In this document: positions 27,872-36,648 of the stretch, in pieces | Layout: each line of letters opens with the position of its first letter | Position numbering within the stretch: position 1 is the first letter of the stretch | Source of the DNA: Pseudomonadota bacterium | GTDB lineage: Bacteria > Pseudomonadota > Gammaproteobacteria > Burkholderiales > Rhodocyclaceae | NCBI GenBank assembly: GCA_008501585.1 | Contig: QQUN01000046.1 | Coordinates: 16,780-80,779 of the forward strand | DNA: 64,000 nucleotides | Direction of reading: 5' to 3' | Made by a program: the position numbers and the translations under genes | Notes under the pieces: model-generated | What the model saw: the letters and a program-made list of their open reading frames with translations, nothing else | What the model was told of the DNA's origin: nothing | The model's database searches: none

Positions 27872-28342
27872 ATGGAAACCATCAAACGCCCGAGCAAGGC
27901 ATTGCCACGCCTGGAAACGACGGCAGAGCAGGAGATGGCACTCGCTGCGCAAAAGTGCATCATGGAAGCGCTCGACCGCTCCCGCGCCCCATCGATCAGG
28001 CTGGTCGCCAATGGCAACGAGGGCGCCACACTCGAACTGCCGCCGGCCGCCTTGCGTGTTATCGGTCAGGTCCTGGGTCTGATGAGCCAGGGCAAACCCT
28101 TCACGCTGGTACCCAACGACCACGAACTCTCGACGGTTGAAGCCGCCCGCGTACTCAACGTGTCCCGCCCCTTCCTGATCAAGGAAATCGACGCCGGCCG
28201 TCTGCCCTGCCACAAGGTCGGCACCCACCGACGCATCACCGTCTCCGATCTGGAAAGCTACCGCCAGAAGCTGCGCGCCGAACGCGAAGCCGCCCTCGAC
28301 GCCATGGCTGGCGACGCCGACGATCTGGGGCTCGACTACTGA
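27872..28342 (+). CDS. Helix-turn-helix (excisionase-type) antitoxin
   Basis: The 156-residue protein has a central MerR/excisionase-like winged helix (about residues 88-140: STVEAARVLNVSRPFLIKEI, then GRLPCHKVGTHRRI). An N-terminal helical part precedes it, and an acidic tail (GDADDLGLDY) probably clasps the toxin. The ATG at 27872 follows GGGGAG with correct spacing; the frame extends to 27842 without such a site. Its stop overlaps the PIN gene start by one base. This is the usual layout of HTH/PIN toxin-antitoxin pairs. It should neutralise the PIN nuclease and repress the operon. Confidence 0.9.
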   Translation: METIKRPSKALPRLETTAEQEMALAAQKCIMEALDRSRAPSIRLVANGNEGATLELPPAALRVIGQVLGLMSQGKPFTLVPNDHELSTVEAARVLNVSRPFLIKEIDAGRLPCHKVGTHRRITVSDLESYRQKLRAEREAALDAMAGDADDLGLDY

Positions 28343-28923
28343 TGGCAGGGCACGCGAACTTCACCGCCTTGCTCGATGCCAACACCCTCTATCCCATCCT
28401 GACCTGCGATGCGCTCCTCAGCCTGGCAAGCACCGGCCTGTTTGCCGCCAAGTGGAGCGAGCGTATCGAGCAGGAGTGGATTCGAAATCTGGAGGCAGAT
28501 CGGCCTGAACTGGCCGGAAAACTCCTCACTCGACGCGACCATATGCGTTGCGCCGCGCTCGACTGGGAGGTGCCGGAGCCGGCCATCGCTGAGATCCTCC
28601 CCTGCCTCACCCTCCCCGATCCCAACGACGCCCACGTACTGGCTGCCGCCATCGCCGGCCACGCAGACTGCATCATCACCTTCAACCTCAGAGACTTCCC
28701 CGAACCCGCGCTCGAACCCTTCGGGATCGAAGTCATCCATCCCGACCGCTTCATCGTCAGCCAGCTCGATCTCGACTACATCCCCGCGATCACTGCACTG
28801 AAGAAAATGCGACAGCGCCGCAAGCGCCCGCCCCTGTCTCCTGAAGCCTTCGCCGACGCCTTCGAGCGCAACGGCCTGCCCTCCGTCGCCACACGGCTTC
28901 TTGAGGCATCTGAACTCATTTGA
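28342..28923 (+). CDS. PIN-domain toxin (VapC-like RNase)
   Basis: The 193-residue PIN protein is predicted to cleave RNA with a Mg-binding acidic cluster. Visible acidic positions are D13 (ALLDANTLYP), D95 and D99 (LPDPNDAHVLAA), and D118 in the CIITFNLRDF segment. A C-terminal helical extension (about 145-193) goes beyond the compact VapC size of about 130 residues. The ATG overlaps the antitoxin TGA by one base. With its HTH partner it forms a type II toxin-antitoxin operon, likely mobile or stabilising for the accessory patch. Confidence 0.9.
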   Translation: MAGHANFTALLDANTLYPILTCDALLSLASTGLFAAKWSERIEQEWIRNLEADRPELAGKLLTRRDHMRCAALDWEVPEPAIAEILPCLTLPDPNDAHVLAAAIAGHADCIITFNLRDFPEPALEPFGIEVIHPDRFIVSQLDLDYIPAITALKKMRQRRKRPPLSPEAFADAFERNGLPSVATRLLEASELI

Positions 28924-28982
28924 ACGGTTCCGCCGCGACATGTTTGCTGTTCACGCTGGAACCGCCGATCTGCACCGAACAA

Positions 28983-29312
28983 CTAAAGCCCGTGCGACGC
29001 CATTTCGAAATCCATCCGGAAGTTGTTCGCCGCCACTTTCATGCACGTGAGATAGTGCTGGCCTTCCGGTGTTTTCAGGTAGCGGACGATGGCTTGCCGT
29101 ACTTGACGCTTGGCCCATTTTACGGGGCTGGATACGTCCCATGGCCGGGGGACGAGATGCATCGCGCGGGTACATGCTTCGCTTGCGGTGATCATTCGGC
29201 CGAGGACATCGTAGGTGTTTGGGGTGATCGCCCACGTTCTGGCGACCGGGCCATAGAACCGGGACAGGACATCGCGTACTTCCGTACTTTCTTCTTGCGT
29301 GATGGCATCCAT
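28983..29312 (-). CDS. Hypothetical protein, 109 residues
   Basis: I do not recognise a family. A strong ribosome binding site (GGGAGGTG) 4 bp before the ATG and tight spacing to the upstream exported protein gene (9 bp) argue that it is real. The product is soluble, without signal peptide or membrane segments. It is rich in charged and aromatic residues, with the stretches SEACTRAMHLVPRPWDVSSP and VKWAKRQVRQAIVRYLKTPE suggesting a small helical protein. Base composition is visibly lower in GC than the flanking core genes, which fits acquired DNA. Confidence 0.65.
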   Translation of the reverse strand: MDAITQEESTEVRDVLSRFYGPVARTWAITPNTYDVLGRMITASEACTRAMHLVPRPWDVSSPVKWAKRQVRQAIVRYLKTPEGQHYLTCMKVAANNFRMDFEMASHGL

Positions 29313-29321
29313 GACACCTCC

Positions 29322-29894
29322 CTATTGAATCTGAACGGCTGACAGGATGGTTTCGAATGCGGCGCGATCAATGCCCCGGATGAGTCCGTTAAGAACGTAG
29401 TTCGGTTGGTCTGCGCGGATCACGTAGAAATGGTGTCTGTCGCCCTTGCCATAGGCAAAGACTTCGGCAGCGCTGCCGAAGGACGCATGCAGTCGATAGT
29501 CCTGCTGCGCTAGCTGGAGCCCGGCCAGATAGTCGCAACCCATTTTGTCCAGGCCATGAAATATCGCGCGGTAGAAATCGGCAGGGCTTGCGCCTGCACG
29601 GTGCGGGGCGACGGTCTCCATGGTTTCGTAGGCGATGCCGCCACTGACACCCCCCGAGTGATTGCCGAAAACCACACTGCCATGGGGCTGGCTGCCCCAC
29701 TTCGAGAAGCCTGCTGGAATGCGAAAAATCGCAACCGGCTGCATGGCGAGTTCAACGGAGAAGCGTTCGTTTTGAGCCTGCCCCATAGCACCGGGCACGA
29801 ACTCGGTAAAACGCGGCACTTCGCACGTCTCGGCCGTAGCCATGAGGGGCACAAGCAATATGGCAAGTGCGCCAACGCAGGTTCTCGACAACAT
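29322..29894 (-). CDS. Hypothetical secreted protein, 190 residues
   Basis: No family is recognised. A signal peptide (about 1-21, ending LMATA) leads to a mature domain of roughly 170 residues. It contains CEVPRFTEFVPGAMGQAQNE and GCDYLAGLQLAQQDYRL; the two cysteines could form one disulfide. The composition suggests a compact periplasmic alpha/beta protein. It is the first gene of a two-gene operon with the 109-residue protein. GC content is below that of neighbours. No known effector or enzyme motif was seen. Confidence 0.75.
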   Translation of the reverse strand: MLSRTCVGALAILLVPLMATAETCEVPRFTEFVPGAMGQAQNERFSVELAMQPVAIFRIPAGFSKWGSQPHGSVVFGNHSGGVSGGIAYETMETVAPHRAGASPADFYRAIFHGLDKMGCDYLAGLQLAQQDYRLHASFGSAAEVFAYGKGDRHHFYVIRADQPNYVLNGLIRGIDRAAFETILSAVQIQ

Positions 29895-30101
29895 GGGAAG
29901 CCTTGTTTGGAAGAGGTGTCGGATTAAGTCGGTTCAAAAGCAGGCAGACTAGAAGGGCGCCAGAGCAATGTCAAATCAATAACCCAGCAACATCATCCAT
30001 GATCAAGAATGGCCGACACAAGGGCCACGGTCGGAGCGCCTGCCACGGGCGCTGGGTCAGGCCAAGACATACGACATTTGGCGCAAACCATCGCTGTTTT
30101 T

Positions 30102-31331
30102 TTAACCAGCGCCCTCGCCCCGATACTTCACCAACCGATCCCCACGAAACGCCTGCTTGAACAGAATCGGCGTCAAAAAGGTGGTGAGGATGCCCATCAG
30201 CACCAGCGTGGAGAACATCGTCGGGCCGATGAAGCCTTTCTGGTAGGCGATGCCGGCGACGACCAGTTCCATCACGCCGCGGCCGTTCAGCACGCACCCG
30301 AGGCCGATGGCTTCGCGGTTGGCCATGCCGACGATGCGCCCACCCAGCCAGCCGGCGAACAGCTTGGTGAGGATGGACACCACGATGACGACGGCGGGGA
30401 AACCGAACTCGCTGAAGGCTTCGGGGTGGAACTCCAGGCCGAGGTAGGCGAAGAAGATCGGCGCGAGGAAGCCGCTGGTGATGGAAGCCAGGGTGGCGCG
30501 CAGGTCTTCGTAGCGCGAGGCGAGGAAGTGGCGCTTGTCGAGGAACAGGGCGCCGAAGAAGGCGCCGATCACGAAGTGGAAGCCGAGCGCCTCGCTGATG
30601 GTGCCGAAGACCAGCACGAAGATGATCACGATGCCGAACAATGCCTCGGGGCCGAAGACGCGGATCAGCGATTCGGGCACGGCGTGGATGGAGATGTCGC
30701 GCTTGTCCAGCCAGGTGAGCAAGCCGTTCATCGACAGCACGACCAGCGCCAGCGCGCCGAGCTTGAGCGTGGCGATACCGACGGCGCCGGCGGCGTCGGC
30801 CAGGTTCAGGCTCTGCGGCATGTTGAGCACGATACCGAGAATGAACAGCGCAGCCACATCGTTGGCCACGGCGGTGGCCAGTGCGTATTTGGCCACCCGG
30901 GTGTGCAGGATGCCCAGGCTCTCGAGCAGCTTGACGGCCACGGGCAAGGCGGTGATGGAGATGCACAGCCCGAGGAAGATCATGCGCATCACGTCCTGAC
31001 CGTAGGCCGCGGCCACCGCGGCCCCGCCGATGAACGGGATCAGGAAGCTCAGCGCGGCGAGCAGCAGTCCCCGCCCGCGCATGGCCTCGAGGATGTCGGC
31101 AAAGCGGATCTCGAGCCCGGCGTTGAGAATGATCAGGAAGATCGCCAGCTCGGTGACCCCCGACAGCGCAGCGTTGGGGGTGATGAGGTTGAGTAGCGCG
31201 GGCCCGAGCAAAATGCCGGCGAGGATCTCGCCGATCATCTCGGGTTGTTTGTATCGCGCAAACAGGCGCCCCAGCAGCCGCGCCGCGACGATGAGGACGA
31301 GAAGGCTGGAGAGCAGCGACACGATGGGCAC
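30102..31331 (-). CDS. Cation:proton antiporter (CPA2 family, KefB-like membrane domain)
   Basis: The 409-residue protein has about 12 membrane helices and belongs to the Na+/H+ exchanger domain family seen in KefB/KefC and GerN. Typical blocks are QPEMIGEILAGILLGPALL at 29-47, GLEIRFADI near 92, and LGCVLNGRGVMELVV near 345. It lacks the C-terminal TrkA-N/RCK ligand-binding domain of Kef proteins, so it is a minimal exchanger. The start is a GTG at 31331. It is divergent from the aspartate kinase gene. Exchange of K+ or Na+ for protons is expected; the ion is not determined. Confidence 0.9.
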   Translation of the reverse strand: MPIVSLLSSLLVLIVAARLLGRLFARYKQPEMIGEILAGILLGPALLNLITPNAALSGVTELAIFLIILNAGLEIRFADILEAMRGRGLLLAALSFLIPFIGGAAVAAAYGQDVMRMIFLGLCISITALPVAVKLLESLGILHTRVAKYALATAVANDVAALFILGIVLNMPQSLNLADAAGAVGIATLKLGALALVVLSMNGLLTWLDKRDISIHAVPESLIRVFGPEALFGIVIIFVLVFGTISEALGFHFVIGAFFGALFLDKRHFLASRYEDLRATLASITSGFLAPIFFAYLGLEFHPEAFSEFGFPAVVIVVSILTKLFAGWLGGRIVGMANREAIGLGCVLNGRGVMELVVAGIAYQKGFIGPTMFSTLVLMGILTTFLTPILFKQAFRGDRLVKYRGEGAG

Positions 31332-31561
31332 CTGCAGACACAGGGGGCGCTGAGCTTATCACGCCGTCTGTGTGCCGGCGCTGCGGCAAGAATGTAACGA
31401 AATGGCGGCCGGGCGCCAGGCCCGCTTCGCGCCCTCCGGCATGGCGGGCGCCGGCCCGGCGCGGTGACCCCGCCGCTTACCACGCAATCACAAAAAACGC
31501 CGCACAATCCTTTAAACTACCGGGTTTTCGGTCAATCCCTCCTGGATACGGGATTGATGTC

Positions 31562-32983
31562 ATGCACAGCTCGGGGGCACCCATGATCTCGGTTGAAAAA
31601 ATCGGTGGCACGTCGATGTCGGCGTTTGGCGATGTGTTGCGGCACATCATGTTGTACGACAAGGCGCGCATCAACGGCCGCATCTATGTGGTGTCTGCCT
31701 ATTCGGGCGTGACCAACCAGCTGCTCGAACACAAGAAAACCGGCGAGCCGGGCATCTACGCCCTGTTTGCCAATGGCGACGACTACCACGGCGCGCTCAA
31801 CGGCCTGGCGACGAGCCTGAAGGCGCTGAACGCCGGCTTTGCCGAACTGGGCCTGCCGCTGGAGGTGGCCGACGCCTTTGTCGACACCCGCATCGGCGAG
31901 GCCAAGAAATACCTCGAAGCCATGCACCATGTGCTGGCCAGCGGCTACCTCAACCGCGCCGACGTGCTGCTGGCAGCGCGCGAGGTGCTGGCCTCGATCG
32001 GCGAGTCGCACAGCGCCTTCAACGCGGTCGAGATGCTCAAGGCCAACGGCGTCAATGCCATCCTGCTCGACCTCGCCGGCTTCCACGACGACGAGGCGTG
32101 GACCATCGACGAGCGCATCCACAACAGCTTCAAGGGCCTCGACCTGGCCAGCAACGTGGTGGTGGCCACCGGCTACACCAAGGGCGTCGAGGGCATCATG
32201 CGCGAGTTCGACCGCGGCTACTCCGAGGTCACCTTCAGCAAGATCGCGGTCGAGGTGCGCCCGACCGAGGCCGTCATCCACAAGGAGTTCCACCTCTCCT
32301 CCGCCGACCCCAACATCGTCGGCCTCGAGAACGCGGTGATCGTCGGCGCCACCAACTACGATGTGGCCGACCAGCTCGCCGACGTCGGCATGGAAGCCAT
32401 CCACCCCAAGGCCGCCAAGCCGATGGAGCGCGCCGGCATCCCCATCCGCCTGAAGAACACCTTCGAGCCCGAACACCCCGGCACGCTGATCACCAAGGAC
32501 TACGTCGGCGAGCGCGCCCGCGTCGAGATCGTCACCGGCAGCGACAAGGTCACGCTGGTCGAGATCCACGACCCGAGCATGGTCGGCACCGTCGGCTTCG
32601 ACCTCGGCATCATGGAGATCTTCCGCCGCCACAAGGCCTCCTACATCCTCAAGGCCACCAACGCCAACTCCATCGCCCACCTGCTGTGGGACCGCTCGGT
32701 CACCCGCGCGCTGATCGACGAACTGGAAGCCAACTACCAGGTGGTGACGGTCAAGCCCAGCGCCATCGTGTGCACCATCGGCTCGAACATCAGCATCCCA
32801 GGCGTGCTGGCCCGCGCCGCGCAAGCCCTGGCCGATGCGCAGGTGAATGTGAACTGCGTGTCGCAGACGCTGCGCCAAGTGAACATGCAGTTCATCATCG
32901 AGCGCGAGGACTACAAAAAGTCCATCATCGCCCTCAACCACTCGCTGTGCGTCAATTCGGGCACCCCGGTGCCGGTGGCCTGA
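31562..32983 (+). CDS. Aspartate kinase, ectoine-type (Ask_Ect-like)
   Basis: The 473-residue enzyme phosphorylates L-aspartate, the first step toward lysine, threonine, methionine and ectoine. It opens with VEKIGGTSMS in place of the common KFGGTSV. YVVSAYSGVTNQLLEHKKTGEPG follows, a stretch typical of the specialised Ask of ectoine clusters. An ACT regulatory region fills the C-terminal third (about 330-470; TVKPSAIVCTIGSNISIPGV). The ATG at 31562 has GGGA upstream; ATG 31583 is an alternative. No ectABC genes lie nearby. It is monocistronic, with its own terminator. Confidence 0.9.
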   Translation: MHSSGAPMISVEKIGGTSMSAFGDVLRHIMLYDKARINGRIYVVSAYSGVTNQLLEHKKTGEPGIYALFANGDDYHGALNGLATSLKALNAGFAELGLPLEVADAFVDTRIGEAKKYLEAMHHVLASGYLNRADVLLAAREVLASIGESHSAFNAVEMLKANGVNAILLDLAGFHDDEAWTIDERIHNSFKGLDLASNVVVATGYTKGVEGIMREFDRGYSEVTFSKIAVEVRPTEAVIHKEFHLSSADPNIVGLENAVIVGATNYDVADQLADVGMEAIHPKAAKPMERAGIPIRLKNTFEPEHPGTLITKDYVGERARVEIVTGSDKVTLVEIHDPSMVGTVGFDLGIMEIFRRHKASYILKATNANSIAHLLWDRSVTRALIDELEANYQVVTVKPSAIVCTIGSNISIPGVLARAAQALADAQVNVNCVSQTLRQVNMQFIIEREDYKKSIIALNHSLCVNSGTPVPVA

Positions 32984-33002
32984 GGCCGCGGCAACCGCGC
33001 GC

Positions 33003-33031
33003 GAGGCGGCCTGCGGGCCGCCTCTTTTTTT
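33003..33031 (+). terminator. Rho-independent terminator of the aspartate kinase gene
   Basis: A 9-bp perfect stem (GAGGCGGCC with GGCCGCCTC) and a TGCG loop are followed by seven T residues. It begins 19 bp after the aspartate kinase stop codon. Confidence 0.93.
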
Positions 33032-33105
33032 GCTGAGGCCAACCGCCGCCCGCAGGGCCACGCGCTTCGGCTATCCTTCAGCCACTGTCCGCCGCCCGTC
33101 TGTCG

Positions 33106-36100
33106 ATGACTTCTGCATTCACCCCGTCCGACCTGCCCACCGGCCTCATGCTCGTTCACGGCAACCAGGCCGAGTCGCTGCGCGACCTGATGGTGAGCTG
33201 GATGCGGCGCTACCCGCTGGCGCCGCTGGAGAGCGAGGTGGTGCTGGTGCAGAGCAACGGCATCGCCCAGTGGCTGCGCCTGTCGCTGGCCGCCGACCCG
33301 CAGGCCGGCGGCTGCGGCATTGCCGCCGGGCTCGACTTCCTGCTGCCCTCGCGCTTCCTGTGGCAGGCCTACCGCGCCGTGCTCGGGCGCGAGGCCGTGC
33401 CCGAAACCTCGCCCTTCGACAAATCCCGCCTGCAATGGCGGCTGATGCGCCTGCTGCCGGCCCGGCTCGACACGCCGGACTATGCCCCACTCAAACGGTT
33501 TCTCGACCACGACAGCGACCTGCGCAAGCGTTTCCAGCTCGCCGAGCGGCTGGCCGATCTATACGACCAGTACCAGGTCTACCGTGCCGACTGGCTGGCC
33601 GCCTGGGCCGCCGGCGAGGACGTGCTGATCGACGCCAGCGGCCAGGCCCGCCCGCTGGCCGACGACCAGCGCTGGCAGGCCGCACTGTGGCGCGCGGTGC
33701 TGGCCGATGTGGGCGACACCGCGTCCGGCGCCGGCCGGGCCTCGGTGCACGACGCCTTCATGGCCGCCGCCGACGCCTGGCGCGACGCCCCCCGCCCCGC
33801 CGGCCTGCCGCGCCGGGTGATGGTGTTCGGCATCTCCTCGCTGCCGCGCCAGTCGCTCGAAGTGCTCGCCGCGCTGGGCCGCTGGTCGCAGGTGCTGATG
33901 TGCGTGCAGAACCCCTGCGAGCACTACTGGGCCGACATCGTCGCCGGCAAGGACCTGCTGCGCGGCGAGGCCGCCCGCCAGCGCAAGCGCACCGGCGCAC
34001 CGGCGGTGCTGTCCGACGCTCTCCTGCACCTGCACGCCCACCCGCTGCTGGCCGCCTGGGGCAAACAGGGGCGCGACTTCATCGCCCTGCTCGACGAACA
34101 CGACAGCGCCGAAGCCCGCCAGCACTACGCCCGCCACTTCGACGCCATCGGCCAGCGCATCGACCTGTTCTCGCCCCCCGGCACCGCCCACCTGCTCGGC
34201 CAGCTGCAGGACGACATCCGCGCCCTGCGCCCGCTGCCCGAAACCCGCGCCCAGTGGGGGCCGGTCGACCCGGCGCGCGACACCTCGATCCGCTTCCATG
34301 TCGCGCACGGCCCGCAACGCGAGATCGAGATCCTCCACGATCAGCTGCTCGCCGCCTTCAACGCCGACCCCACGCTGCGCCCGCGCGACGTGATCGTGAT
34401 GGTGCCCGACATCGACCAGTACACCCCGCACATCAAGGCGGTGTTCGGCCTGCTCGACGCGCACGACCCGCGCGCCATCCCGTTCAGCCTGGCCGACCAG
34501 AGCCGCCGCCACGACACCCCCTTGCTCGCCGCCCTCGCCCTGCTGCTCGACCTGCCGCAGTCGCGCCTGGGCGCCAGCCAGGTGCTCGACCTGCTCGAAG
34601 TGCCCGCCCTGCGTGCGCGCTTCGGCATCGCCGAGGGCGACCTGCCCCTGCTGCACCGCTGGATCCGCGGCGCCAACGTGCGCTGGGCACTGCATGACGC
34701 ACACCGCCGCAGCCTCGATCTGCCTCCAGGCACCGCCGAGGCCGCCCCCAACACCTGGCTGTTCGGCCTGCGCCGCATGCTGCTCGGCTACGCCGCCGGC
34801 GACAACACCCAGCCGTGGCAAGGCATCGAGCCCTATGGCGAGGTCGGCGGCCTCGACGCCGCCGCGCTCGGCCCGCTGGTACAGCTGCTCGAACACCTCG
34901 ACACCACCTGGCAGGCCCTGCGCGACCCCGCCCCCGTGGCCGGCTGGTGCGCGCGCTTCCGCCAGCTCATGACCGACTTCTTCGCCGCTGACGACGGTGA
35001 CGAAGCCCTCCGCCTGATGCAGCTCGACACCGCCCTGCAGCGCTGGCAGGAGGCCACCGACGAGGCCGCGCTGGACGACGCCCTGCCCATCTCCGTGGCC
35101 GCGGAATACTGGCTCAGCTGCCTCGACGAGCGCGGCCTGTCACAACGCTTCTTCGCCGGCGCGGTCACCTTCGCCACCCTCATGCCGATGCGCGCCATCC
35201 CCTTCCGCCAGGTGTGCCTGCTGGGCATGAACGACGGCGACTACCCGCGCACCCGCATCCCCATGGATTTCGACCTGATGGGCCGCGACTACCGCCCCGG
35301 CGACCGCTCCCGACGCGAGGACGACCGCTACCTGTTCCTCGAAGCCCTGCTCTCCGCGCGCGACCGGCTGCACATCTCCTGGGTCGGGCGCAGCATCCAC
35401 GACAACACCCCGCGCCCCCCCTCGGTGCTCGTCGGCCAGCTGCGCGACCACCTCGCCGCCGGCTGGCGTAGCGCCGACGCCGGCACGCCGCTGCTCGACG
35501 CCCTCACCATCGAGCACCGCCTGCAGCCCTTCAGCCGCGACTACTTCCCCGCCACACCCGAGGCCTCGCCGCTGTTCACCTACGCCCATGAGTGGCAGGG
35601 GAACGCACCGCCAGCCCCCACCGCGCCGGCGACGCTGCCGCTGATGGCACGCGACGAACCGCTCAGCCTGCGCGAGCTGGGCGACTTCCTCAAGGACCCG
35701 GTCAAGGCCTTCTTCCGCCAGCGGCTCAAGGTCCGCTTCGAGGGCGACGACCCCACCAGCGAGGATGTCGAGCCCTTCGAACTCGACGGCCTCGACACCT
35801 GGGCCCTGCAAGCCGAGCTGATCGATGCCCAGGTCGCCGCCATCGCCGACGGGCACCCCCTCGAGGCTGCCCGCAGCACCACCCTGGCGCGCATCCGGCG
35901 CCGCGGCGAGCTGCCCGCCGGCGCCTTCGGCGAAGCCACCGCCAGCGCCCTGCTCGCCCCCATGGCCACCTTGTTCGACGCCTACGCCGAGGCCCTCGCC
36001 CGCTGGCCCGAGCCGGTGGCCGACGATGTCGAGATCCACTTCGAGCACACGCTGGCCGGCCAGCCGCTGGCCATCGCCGACTGGCTCGGCGGCCTGCGCC

Positions 36101-36648
36101 GCAATGCTGACGGCGCGCACGGCCGCGTGGTGCTGGAGAACAGCACGCTGATCAAGCAGCGCAAATACCGCGGCGACAAGATGATCCACCACTGGGTCAG
36201 CCATCTCGCCGGCCAGCTCGTCGGCGACGGCCTCACCACCGAGGTCATCAGCAAGGCCGGCAGCATTACCCTCGAGCCGCTCGACCCCGACACCGCCCGC
36301 CAGCACCTCGCCACCGTGCTCGGCGCCTGGCAGCAGGGCATGCGCCGCCCGCTGCCGCTGGCCGTGCGCACCGCCTTCGCCTGGCTCGCCGCCCTGCCCA
36401 AGCCCGCCGCCGCCAGCGGCCCCGACGGCGCGCGCCTGCTCGACGGCGCCGCCCACGCCGCCCGCGCGGTGTTCGAACCCGGCTACAACAGCGCCGGCGA
36501 ACTCGGCGAGAGCCCCTACCTGCAGCGCGTGTGGTCGAGCTTCGACGCGCTCGCCGACGACGGCGAGTTCGCCGAGCTGGCCGAAACCCTGCTGCGCCCG
36601 CTGCAGCGCGCCATGCCCGTCAAGCCCACGGAGCGGCCCGACACATGA
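33106..36648 (+). CDS. recC: Exodeoxyribonuclease V gamma subunit
   Basis: The 1180-residue subunit of RecBCD recognises Chi and splits the duplex. It opens with TGLMLVHGNQAESLRDLMV, the family N-terminus, and has inactive helicase-like and nuclease-like folds as expected for RecC (for example RAIPFRQVCLLGMNDGDYPR near residue 700). Length is near E. coli RecC (1122). Its stop overlaps recB by four bases (ATGA). The recC-recB-recD order is the compact arrangement in betaproteobacteria; E. coli has ptrA between recC and recB. Confidence 0.96.
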   Translation: MTSAFTPSDLPTGLMLVHGNQAESLRDLMVSWMRRYPLAPLESEVVLVQSNGIAQWLRLSLAADPQAGGCGIAAGLDFLLPSRFLWQAYRAVLGREAVPETSPFDKSRLQWRLMRLLPARLDTPDYAPLKRFLDHDSDLRKRFQLAERLADLYDQYQVYRADWLAAWAAGEDVLIDASGQARPLADDQRWQAALWRAVLADVGDTASGAGRASVHDAFMAAADAWRDAPRPAGLPRRVMVFGISSLPRQSLEVLAALGRWSQVLMCVQNPCEHYWADIVAGKDLLRGEAARQRKRTGAPAVLSDALLHLHAHPLLAAWGKQGRDFIALLDEHDSAEARQHYARHFDAIGQRIDLFSPPGTAHLLGQLQDDIRALRPLPETRAQWGPVDPARDTSIRFHVAHGPQREIEILHDQLLAAFNADPTLRPRDVIVMVPDIDQYTPHIKAVFGLLDAHDPRAIPFSLADQSRRHDTPLLAALALLLDLPQSRLGASQVLDLLEVPALRARFGIAEGDLPLLHRWIRGANVRWALHDAHRRSLDLPPGTAEAAPNTWLFGLRRMLLGYAAGDNTQPWQGIEPYGEVGGLDAAALGPLVQLLEHLDTTWQALRDPAPVAGWCARFRQLMTDFFAADDGDEALRLMQLDTALQRWQEATDEAALDDALPISVAAEYWLSCLDERGLSQRFFAGAVTFATLMPMRAIPFRQVCLLGMNDGDYPRTRIPMDFDLMGRDYRPGDRSRREDDRYLFLEALLSARDRLHISWVGRSIHDNTPRPPSVLVGQLRDHLAAGWRSADAGTPLLDALTIEHRLQPFSRDYFPATPEASPLFTYAHEWQGNAPPAPTAPATLPLMARDEPLSLRELGDFLKDPVKAFFRQRLKVRFEGDDPTSEDVEPFELDGLDTWALQAELIDAQVAAIADGHPLEAARSTTLARIRRRGELPAGAFGEATASALLAPMATLFDAYAEALARWPEPVADDVEIHFEHTLAGQPLAIADWLGGLRRNADGAHGRVVLENSTLIKQRKYRGDKMIHHWVSHLAGQLVGDGLTTEVISKAGSITLEPLDPDTARQHLATVLGAWQQGMRRPLPLAVRTAFAWLAALPKPAAASGPDGARLLDGAAHAARAVFEPGYNSAGELGESPYLQRVWSSFDALADDGEFAELAETLLRPLQRAMPVKPTERPDT

